Source of the DNA: Deinococcus aerius
Lineage (GTDB): Bacteria; Deinococcota; Deinococci; Deinococcales; Deinococcaceae
Assembly: GCF_002897375.1 (NCBI RefSeq)
Contig: NZ_BFAG01000011.1
Location: 127,592 to 191,591 of the forward strand
Length of the DNA stretch: 64,000 nucleotides
Direction of reading: 5' to 3'
Shown: positions 24,107 through 35,305 of the stretch, piece after piece
Layout of the letters: every line of letters begins with the position of its first letter
Numbering within the stretch: the first letter of the stretch is position 1
The notes under the pieces: model-generated
What the model saw: only the letters and a program-made list of their open reading frames with translations
What the model was told of the DNA's origin: nothing
Databases searched by the model: none
Position numbers and translations under genes: made by a program

Positions 24107-24274
24107 GGTCCCCAGCGTAGACCACGGGAGGGGCCTCGTCCTTGTGGTCGCGCGAATGCTCCCGCGTGCCCCATTCCTCCGGCACCGGCAGGCGGTATGC
24201 TCGGCCCCCGGAAGAAGGAGCGCCCTGGTCTGCCCTCCCGGTGGCCCGCGGCGCCCTGCTGCCCCGGAGGCCCC

Positions 24275-25549
<1,275 letters not shown>

Positions 25550-25772
25550 GGAGGGGGGGAGAGGGGGCCGATCGGGGGGAGAGGGGCGGCCCCACCTCTT
25601 TTCCCGCCGCATCCCGGTGGAGCCCCGTCCCAGGTTGGGAAGAGCTGGGCCTGGCCGACTTTCCCTTCCGGTCGGTGTGTTTGAGAGCATGACGCCGGAG
25701 GGGTCCACCTGTCTCCCCCGTAACCGTCCTAACGGTCCTCTCCTGACCGCCCATTAAGGTGGGGCCAGGCCC

Positions 25773-26648
25773 GTGACTACCATCCCCTCCTCCGTCGAAT
25801 ACGTGCCGCTCAAGGACCGGACTTTGCCCATCGTCGTGGAGCGGCTGGAGGGCTGGGCGAGCGCCCCCGGCCAGGTCTTCCGGCCCCACCGGCACGACTT
25901 CCAGGAAATCCTCTGGGTCCACTCCGGGCAGGCCCGGCACACCATCGACGGGCGGCTGATCGAGCTGCGGGCGCCCAGCGTGACCCTGATCGCGCGGGGG
26001 CAGGTTCACGCCTTCGTGGACGGGCAGGGCCTCGGCGCCTTCGTGGTGTCCTTTACCGAGGACCTGCTGGCAGGCACGCCGGGTGCGGCGGCGGGGCAAC
26101 TGCTGTTCAACTACGCGCCGGGCGACCAGGTCGTTCCGGTGGGGTCGGAGGCGCAGGCGCAGGCGCTCGCCCTGCTGGAATTGCTGGCGGGCGAGTACGA
26201 GCGGGTGCGGGGCGGGGGAGATGTGCGGCTGCTGCGGCCCCTGGTCGAGGCCCTGCTGGTGCTCGTGTGGCGCGCCATTCGGGCCGCCGACGTGAACCAC
26301 GTGACGGACGCGCCCGACCTGCCCCGGTTCCTCACGCTGCTGGAGCGTCACTTCACCGCCTGGCACGACGTGGGGCGCTACGCCCGGGCGCTGAACCTCT
26401 CGCCCAAGGGGCTTTCGCGGCTCACCCGCGCGGCGCTGGGCAAGACCGCCAAGGAGGTCATTCAGGACCGCCGGACCCTGGAGGCCCGGAGGCTGCTGAG
26501 CTTCACGGGCGCGAGCGTGAAGGAGATCGCGGGGCAGCTCGGCTTCGCGGACCCCTTTCACTTCAGCCGGGCCTTCAAGGCGGCCACGGGCCTCTCCCCC
26601 CAGGCCTTCCGGGAGGGGAGGCCGGAGGAGCGGGCCGGGAAAAAATGA
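25773..26648 (+). CDS. AraC-family transcriptional regulator
   Basis: The 291-residue regulator has an N-terminal cupin (FRPHRHDFQEILWVHSGQAR, VTLIARGQVHAF) and two C-terminal helix-turn-helix motifs near residues 205-290 (YARALNLSPKGLSRLTRAAL, and IAGQLGFADPFHFSRAFKAA). The ligand is unknown. The GTG start at 25773 follows AAGGTGGGG by about 9 nt. The inverted repeat ACCGT-CCTA-ACGGT (25723-25736) in the upstream gap is a possible binding site. The 223-bp gap 25550-25772 shows nothing else. Confidence 0.9.
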   Translation: MTTIPSSVEYVPLKDRTLPIVVERLEGWASAPGQVFRPHRHDFQEILWVHSGQARHTIDGRLIELRAPSVTLIARGQVHAFVDGQGLGAFVVSFTEDLLAGTPGAAAGQLLFNYAPGDQVVPVGSEAQAQALALLELLAGEYERVRGGGDVRLLRPLVEALLVLVWRAIRAADVNHVTDAPDLPRFLTLLERHFTAWHDVGRYARALNLSPKGLSRLTRAALGKTAKEVIQDRRTLEARRLLSFTGASVKEIAGQLGFADPFHFSRAFKAATGLSPQAFREGRPEERAGKK

Positions 26649-26797
26649 CATGGCGCCGTCCCATCCCAGCATTCCCCCCGCGGGAGCCCGCCTGTAGGGT
26701 GGGACAGGGGCGAATCCTGTTTCCCTGTCCGGTGTCCGCCCCCGAAGCGAAACGAGAGAGCCCGGTTCACCGGGCATGCCGCGCAAGGAGGCCCGTC

Positions 26798-27403
26798 ATG
26801 CACAAGACCCACACCGCCCGCCTGCTGTCCCTAGCCGTCCTGTCCCTCGCCGCCGCGAGCGCCGCGCCCGCCAAGTTCGAGGTGGTGAGCAGCGCCGAGA
26901 ACGCCAACGTGATGACCGTCGAGAGCGAAACGGCCGTCGAGAACTTCACGGGCCGCACGAACAAGATCAGCGGCACGCTCACCTTCGACCCCGTGGCGCG
27001 GACTGGCAGCGGCACGGTCATCATCGACGGCGCGAGCATCGACACCGGCATCGCCGCGCGCAACGGGCATATGCGCTCGCCCGCGTGGCTGAACTTCGAC
27101 AAGGTGCCCCAGGTCAAGTTCACCGCGACCCGCGTGACCCGGCTGAGCGGTGACCAGTACCGGGTGACGGGGAACCTCACTCTGAACGGGGTCACGAGGC
27201 CCGTGACGGCGGACGCGACCGTGCGCTACACGCCCGCCGGTGACAGCACGAAGGCCGCGGGGCTCAAGGGCAACGTGCTGGCGGTCAGCACGAAGTTCAA
27301 CGTGAAGCTCAGCGACTTCGGCGTGAAGAACGGGCAGATCACCTCGGGCCGCGTGAACGACGAGCTGGCGATCTCGGTGCGCTTCATCGCCAGCGACGGG
27401 TAG
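26798..27403 (+). CDS. Secreted YceI-family lipid-binding protein
   Basis: The 201-residue protein has a signal peptide (TARLLSLAVLSLAAASAAPA) and a lipocalin-like YceI barrel that binds isoprenoid-type lipids. Signatures are AVENFTGRTNKISGTLTFDP, IDTGIAARNGHMRSPAWLNF, and VTGNLTLNGVTRPVTADATV. The DxxLRSxDFL block of the family appears here as ARNGHMRSPAWLNFD. AAGGAGG lies 6 nt before the ATG. The next membrane gene starts 3 nt after its stop, so they are co-transcribed. Confidence 0.92.
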   Translation: MHKTHTARLLSLAVLSLAAASAAPAKFEVVSSAENANVMTVESETAVENFTGRTNKISGTLTFDPVARTGSGTVIIDGASIDTGIAARNGHMRSPAWLNFDKVPQVKFTATRVTRLSGDQYRVTGNLTLNGVTRPVTADATVRYTPAGDSTKAAGLKGNVLAVSTKFNVKLSDFGVKNGQITSGRVNDELAISVRFIASDG

Positions 27404-27406
27404 GGC

Positions 27407-27814
27407 GTGCGGCCTGCCCTGGTGCGCCGGGTCGCGGGCCTGCTCGCGGGGCTGGCGCTTGTGGCGCTCGTCGTGGGTGTCCTCGTCAGCGCGGTCCTGC
27501 TGCGCGGCGCGGCGCTGGTGCAGCGGGTCGAGCCCGCGGGGGCGGTGGGCGCCCTCTTCGGGGACACGGGGAGTCCGGGCACACCCATCGGCTCCCCCCA
27601 GCGGCTGATCGTGCGCGACGAGAAGGCCTTCCTGCCCGGCCAGGGCGAGGACGGCGTGCGGTACGTCAGCGAGACCTACCTGCGCGAGAACGGCGTGTAC
27701 CCCCTCCAGGTCAAGACGGTGGAGCTGGTGCGAAACCTCGTGGTGGGGGCCTCGGTCGCCGCGCTGCTGTTCTTCGGGGGCGTGTGGGTCTGGGCTCGGC
27801 GCCGAATGACTTGA
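27407..27814 (+). CDS. Two-helix membrane protein downstream of the YceI gene
   Basis: The 135-residue protein has an N-terminal helix (VAGLLAGLALVALVVGVLVS), an extracytoplasmic middle (PGTPIGSPQRLIVRDEKAFL, GEDGVRYVSETYLRENGVYP) and a C-terminal helix (LVVGASVAALLFFGGVWVWA) ending in ARRRM. It starts with GTG 3 nt after the YceI gene. Family not recognised. It may hold or assist the YceI protein at the membrane, but that is inference from position only. Confidence 0.65.
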   Translation: MRPALVRRVAGLLAGLALVALVVGVLVSAVLLRGAALVQRVEPAGAVGALFGDTGSPGTPIGSPQRLIVRDEKAFLPGQGEDGVRYVSETYLRENGVYPLQVKTVELVRNLVVGASVAALLFFGGVWVWARRRMT

Positions 27815-27832
27815 TTCAGCGGGGAAAGGGAA

Positions 27833-27866
27833 GGGGCCACTTCCTCTGGCGGGAGTGGCCCTTTCG
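27833..27866 (+). terminator. Intrinsic terminator after the YceI operon
   Basis: Stem GGGGCCACT (27833-27841) pairs with AGTGGCCC (27854-27861) over a 12-nt loop and is followed by TTTC. It lies just after the 27407-27814 gene. Confidence 0.65.
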
Positions 27867-27920
27867 GTGTTTGGCATGTGGACAGGCCGCACTCGCCACC
27901 TCAACCCCTCCGAGGCCCTG

Positions 27921-28054
27921 ATAAGGATTCCGGATCATCCGTTACGACCCCTCCGCTCCGCTCCGGTGCCTCCACTCCTATCCGTCACCGTTTTTCCTTC
28001 TCCCTCCGGTCGGGTTAACCAGTTCTTTCATAACTGATGAACCGGAATCCTTAT
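27921..28054. mobile_element. MITE-like element with 24-bp terminal inverted repeats
   Basis: The ends are inverted repeats of each other: ATAAGGATTCCGG at 27921-27933 and CCGGAATCCTTAT at 28042-28054. The match extends to 22 of 24 bases. The 134-bp interior is C/T-rich and non-coding. No transposase is present, so it would depend on one elsewhere in the genome. The flanks CTG and GAG show no clear target duplication. It sits in the 420-bp gap 27815-28234, which otherwise holds two terminators. Confidence 0.7.
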
Positions 28055-28102
28055 GAGTGCTGGTGAAAGTCTCTCCTGCAGGAGAAGTGTCGTGAGGACC
28101 GG

Positions 28103-28133
28103 GAAAAAAGCCCCTCCCCCTTGAGGGGGGAGG
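28103..28133 (-). terminator. Intrinsic terminator of the dienelactone hydrolase gene
   Basis: Read on the minus strand, CCTCCCC...CTCAA...GGGGGAGGGG forms a strong stem, and a run of six T follows immediately (AAAAAA at 28104-28109 on the plus strand). It lies about 100 bp after the stop of the minus-strand gene at 28235. Confidence 0.75.
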
Positions 28134-28234
28134 CCGGGTGGGGGTGAACGGGCCGGGCGTCCGGGAAAGGTCGGAAGGTCTGCCCGCCTCGTGGTCAGGG
28201 CAAGGTAGGCGAGTTTGAAAGACCCCGCGCTCGC

Positions 28235-29176
28235 CTACATATTTCCCCGGAGCCACACCAGAGTCGTCGCCCAGGCATTCTCGGCCGCGTCCCGCTTGTA
28301 GTTCTGCCCGGTGTCGTTGTGGAAGGCGTGGTTGGCCCCCGGGTAGATCAGGAACTGGTGCTTGACGCCCGCCGCCGCGAGCGCCGCGTCCGTGGCCGGG
28401 GCGTTCGAGGTGATGCGGTTGTCGAGGCCGCCGTAGATACCCAGCACCGCCGCCCGGATCTTGGGGATGTCCTCGAAGGACGGGGACGGGCCGTAGAAGG
28501 GCACGGCGACCTTCAGGTCGGGCAGCAGCGTCGCCATCCGCCAAGTCATGCCGCCGCCCCAGCAGAAGCCCACCATGCCGAAGCGTTCGGCCTGCGCCCC
28601 CGGCTGGGCCTTGAGGAACTTCACCGCCTCCAGCCCGTGCGCGACGTGGGCCTCGGCGGGGGTGCGGGCGATGAAGGCGGAAATCTGGGCGGTGTCGGTG
28701 AACTTCGCCGTCCCGCCCTCCGGGGACACGAAGTCGGGGGCCAGCCCGATGAAGCCCGCCTTGGCGACCCGGCGGGTCACGTCCTGAATGTGCGGCTGGA
28801 GGCCCCGGTTCTCGTGAATCACCATCACGATGGGGGCACTCGCCACCCCCTTCGGGCGGGCCAGGTAGGCGAAGTTGGTGCGGCCCAGCGCCTCGTAGGT
28901 GACGGAACTCGCCTCGATGGAGGGATCGTCGGGCGCGACCTGGTAGACATTCTTGGCGGGCTCGTTCTGCGGCGGGGCGGTCTGCGCCTCGGCCAGCTCG
29001 GCGGCGCTCACACCCATCACCCCCAGCGAGGCGAGCAGCGTCCGCGCCCCCAGAATCGAGCCGCCCAGCAGCACGCTGCGGCGCAGAAACTCGCGGCGGG
29101 GCAACTCCCCCTCGCGGTAATCCTCGGCGAACTCCTCGGCCACGTAGCGGAACAGGTCCTGCCGGTACTCGCTCAT
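28235..29176 (-). CDS. Dienelactone hydrolase family protein with Tat-like signal
   Basis: The 313-residue protein has a twin-arginine stretch PRREFLRRSVLLGGSILGAR (27-46) followed by a hydrophobic segment, so export or membrane anchoring by Tat is likely. The alpha/beta-hydrolase domain shows the DLH residues: E in VIHENRGLQPHI (E122), nucleophile C205 in GFCWGGGM, D in YGGLDNRI and H in NHAFHND. The family hydrolyses dienelactone or similar esters. The true substrate is unknown. AAAGGAGAG precedes the ATG at 29176. It is the only gene on its transcript, with a strong terminator. Confidence 0.9.
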   Translation of the reverse strand: MSEYRQDLFRYVAEEFAEDYREGELPRREFLRRSVLLGGSILGARTLLASLGVMGVSAAELAEAQTAPPQNEPAKNVYQVAPDDPSIEASSVTYEALGRTNFAYLARPKGVASAPIVMVIHENRGLQPHIQDVTRRVAKAGFIGLAPDFVSPEGGTAKFTDTAQISAFIARTPAEAHVAHGLEAVKFLKAQPGAQAERFGMVGFCWGGGMTWRMATLLPDLKVAVPFYGPSPSFEDIPKIRAAVLGIYGGLDNRITSNAPATDAALAAAGVKHQFLIYPGANHAFHNDTGQNYKRDAAENAWATTLVWLRGNM

Positions 29177-29314
29177 ACGTCTCTCCTTTGTGGGTAACCC
29201 TTTCGATGTTAAGCGGAAAGGGGGAAGAAGAGGTGTAGGAGCGCGCACGAACGGCGAGCTTGGGGGCCGGGGATGGACCCCACATCTCCTGCCCCTGGCG
29301 CCGTACTCTGAGCC

Positions 29315-29791
29315 ATGCGCCCCCCTGTCCCCACCCTTCCGCTCGCCCTCGCGCTGGCCCTGGTGGGGGGTGCGGGGGGAGCCTCACCACCGGCCTCCCC
29401 CGTGCAGCCCGGCCAGGTGTGGAGGCTGGACGGCGTGACGGCCGACGGCGAGCAGTTCCAGACCGTTCTGCGCCTGGGGGCCCAGGCCCCGGCGGGCCAA
29501 CCGCTGACCTACCGCGCGGATCGCGGCGCCCTACTGTACGACCCGCGCGTGCCGTCGTTCGTCGCCCTGGACACCGCCGATGCCGGGAACGGCGGCCTGG
29601 CCCTGGCCTGCGTGACCCTGGGAGCCACCCGCCCGCCGCTGTCCGGCGTCCTGATCAGCGGCACCCTCCCCGAAGTCTCGGCGCGCTTGAAAGAAGCCTT
29701 CGCGGTGGCGAGCGTCGCCCGCACCCCGGCTGATCTCCGCGCGGCGGCAAGGGAACGGCGGCTGGGCACCTGCACCCTCAGCCGCCGTTGA
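29315..29791 (+). CDS. Secreted protein of unknown function
   Basis: The 158-residue protein starts [20 protein letters not shown], a signal peptide with cleavage likely after GGAS. The mature part has [19 protein letters not shown] and a beta-rich middle with [19 protein letters not shown]. Two cysteines (one in LALACV, one in LGTCTL) could form a disulfide. TACTCT (29304-29309) lies 5 nt before the ATG (leaderless). The gene is convergent with uvrB, with 10 bp between stops. Family not recognised. Confidence 0.65.
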   Translation: MRPPVPTLPLALALALVGGAGGASPPASPVQPGQVWRLDGVTADGEQFQTVLRLGAQAPAGQPLTYRADRGALLYDPRVPSFVALDTADAGNGGLALACVTLGATRPPLSGVLISGTLPEVSARLKEAFAVASVARTPADLRAAARERRLGTCTLSRR

Positions 29792-29801
29792 CGCCCGGAC
29801 C

Positions 29802-33383
<3,582 letters not shown>

Positions 33384-33389
33384 CCTCCT

Positions 33390-33409
33390 ATTTTACGCCG
33401 GGGACGTAA
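33390..33409 (-). promoter_or_regulatory. uvrB promoter with RDRM-like palindrome
   Basis: On the minus strand, TTACGTCCCCGGCGTAA (33393-33409) is 17 bp long with 5-bp perfect arms. It matches 11 of 17 positions of the Deinococcus radiation/desiccation response motif TTATGTCATTGACATAA as I recall it, and it overlaps the TAAAAT -10 box (33390-33395). DdrO repression relieved after DNA damage is therefore plausible. The rest of the 363-bp gap 33384-33746 shows no gene I can support. Confidence 0.55.
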
Positions 33410-33746
33410 GGGGAAGGTAAGCGCGATGGCGGACTCCACTCCTGCCGAGTCCTGCACGTCCTGCTGATAGGAAGGGCTGGCGCGGAGTTGCCCCGGCGAT
33501 CCATGTCTGCCGTAGAACCTGGAGTGGGGGCGCCTGGGTGGGCCGGGGGATGAGGCCTGGTTCAAAGGAGCGGGACTTGCGTGAAAGGGGCATTGGGGCC
33601 GTATCTCTCCGGCGGCTTGTGTGGCGGTGGCCGCCAGGTGCGGGGTCGTGACGGAATTGGAGAGTTGGAGGCGCGCCGCTGCTGGGGCTCCTGGACGTTG
33701 AGGCAGGATCGGAGGCCAACCGGCTGTTGCCCATCCTCACCCCCGT

Positions 33747-34442
33747 CTATCCCACCCCGGGCGAGGCGCCGTCCGCCCGCTCCGGTCCCCCCTCCGCCCC
33801 GCCGGTCGGAAGCCCCCCGATGAGCCGGGCGAGCCGGGCGAGTTCGACGAGGGCGACGGGGATCAGCAGGAGGTACAGCACGAGGCTCCAGCGGGCCGCG
33901 AAATAGGCGACCGGGACCATCAGGAGGTAGCCGAGGGTCGCCTCCACGCCCATCGCCGTGATGCGGGCGATGACCCGGGGGGGCAGGTTGGCCTCGACCA
34001 GCCGGTGTCCCCGGGCGCAGTGCAGCCAGTTCAGCAGGATGAGCAGGGACAGGACCGCGACGTGGAGGCCGAAGACCGTGTAGGCCAGGGGCTCCTGCGG
34101 AAAGCGGCTGATCAGGGCCGCCGAGAAGGGCACGAGCGCCACCACGAGCAGGGCGAGCAGGTTGAGCGCCGCGTGCGTGAAGTCCGAGCGCACGATCAGG
34201 CTGCTCCCCAGGTGGTGGCCCAGCCACACCACGCCCAGCAGCGCGAAGCTGACGGCGTAGGCCGTGAGCTGCGGTCCCAGGGAGAGCAGGGCCGCGGGCA
34301 GGCCGCCGGGTCCCACCTCCTCCGGGGGGCGCACGTCGAGCACGAGCAGGGTCATCGTGATGGCGAAAACACCGTCGAAGAGTGTGTCGACCCGCAGGCT
34401 GCTCAGGAAGCGGGCCGGGGCGGGCCGGCGCGGGCGCGTCAC
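33747..34442 (-). CDS. TMEM175 / DUF1211-type potassium channel protein
   Basis: The 231-residue protein has about six membrane helices. Helix 1 carries RVDTLFDGVFAITMTLLVLD (17-36), the counterpart of the RxxxFSD motif of bacterial TMEM175 channels, with LFD in place of FSD. Further helices include YAVSFALLGVVWLGHHL, ALNLLALLVVALVPFSAALI, TVFGLHVAVLSLLILLNWL and LYLLLIPVALVELARL. Family members form tetrameric potassium-permeable pores. Its GTG start overlaps the stop of the 8-TM gene by 4 nt. As last gene of the STAND operon, it could be an effector channel; this is inference. Confidence 0.85.
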   Translation of the reverse strand: MTRPRRPAPARFLSSLRVDTLFDGVFAITMTLLVLDVRPPEEVGPGGLPAALLSLGPQLTAYAVSFALLGVVWLGHHLGSSLIVRSDFTHAALNLLALLVVALVPFSAALISRFPQEPLAYTVFGLHVAVLSLLILLNWLHCARGHRLVEANLPPRVIARITAMGVEATLGYLLMVPVAYFAARWSLVLYLLLIPVALVELARLARLIGGLPTGGAEGGPERADGASPGVG

Positions 34443-35305
34443 GCCGGGCTCCCGCCCCGCGTCCCCCCGCGCTGTGCCCGGCGGTCCAGGATCAGCAGGG
34501 CGAGCACGCCCAGCCCCAGCATGACGCCCATGCCCGCCACGAACCCCCACGCGGCGGGGCGCCCGAAATCGATGGCGTCCCGGCCCCGCACCACCCCCAG
34601 CAGGATGGCGACGAAGGCGAGCACCTCGGCCTGCACCAGCACGCGGGCGGCGCTCCAGCGGCCGTCCCGGGCGAGGCTGAGCCCGACGACCCCCGGCAGC
34701 GTGAACAGCGCGCCCATCACCCGCGCGGTGAGCGGCGTCAGCGTCCACGGCCAGACCGCGATCAGCCCGGCGGGCCACAGGAACAGCAGCAGCCCGGTCG
34801 CCAGGGTGAGGGCGCCCACGGCGGCGAGGACGGCCCGCCACCCGCCCGGCAGGAGGAGGTCGCGCTCGTCGGGCGTGCCGGGGTCCGCCCCGCGGTTGGC
34901 CCACCACGCCGCCAGCACGAGAAAGGGCGTGGTGAAGTACAGCCCCGCCCAGGCGATGAAGCTCACGTGGCCGGGGTGAAAGCGGTCCCAGTGCAGCACG
35001 GTCGCGATGCCCAGCAGCGTGGCGAACAGCCCCACCGCCGGAAAGCCCGCCGCGACGTGGTGCCAGCGCCCCCGCAGGGTGCGGGCGAAGAAGAGGATGC
35101 CCCCCAGATACCCGGCGGCGAGCATCATGGCGGTGAGGGGCGGCTTGATCGGCCAGGCGAACAGCCGGTCGGTCCGCTCCGGCCACAGGTACAGCAGCGC
35201 GAAGGCGATGAGCAGGAAGGGCAGGACGAATGCGGCGAGCCAGCGGGTGGCGGGCCGCACCCGGTCGTCACCCGGCTGGGGAGGGGAGGGCGGCACTCGG
35301 GTCAT
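34439..35305 (-). CDS. Eight-helix membrane protein in the STAND operon
   Basis: The 288-residue protein has about eight hydrophobic helices, including WLAAFVLPFLLIAFALLYLW, PLTAMMLAAGYLGGILFFA, FPAVGLFATLLGIATVLHW, AWAGLYFTTPFLVLAAWW and GFVAGMGVMLGLGVLALLIL. No known family is recognised. The start overlaps the end of the STAND ATPase gene by 38 bp and its stop overlaps the channel gene by 4 nt, so all three are expected on one transcript with coupled translation. GTG or ATG starts a little downstream would shorten the overlap. Confidence 0.7.
   Translation of the reverse strand: MTRVPPSPPQPGDDRVRPATRWLAAFVLPFLLIAFALLYLWPERTDRLFAWPIKPPLTAMMLAAGYLGGILFFARTLRGRWHHVAAGFPAVGLFATLLGIATVLHWDRFHPGHVSFIAWAGLYFTTPFLVLAAWWANRGADPGTPDERDLLLPGGWRAVLAAVGALTLATGLLLFLWPAGLIAVWPWTLTPLTARVMGALFTLPGVVGLSLARDGRWSAARVLVQAEVLAFVAILLGVVRGRDAIDFGRPAAWGFVAGMGVMLGLGVLALLILDRRAQRGGTRGGSPA

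Noticed and set aside
33562..34227. 221-codon frame partly in the uvrB-channel gap
   Set aside because: Most of it is an alternate frame of the TMEM175-like gene, and the part in the gap has no family similarity.
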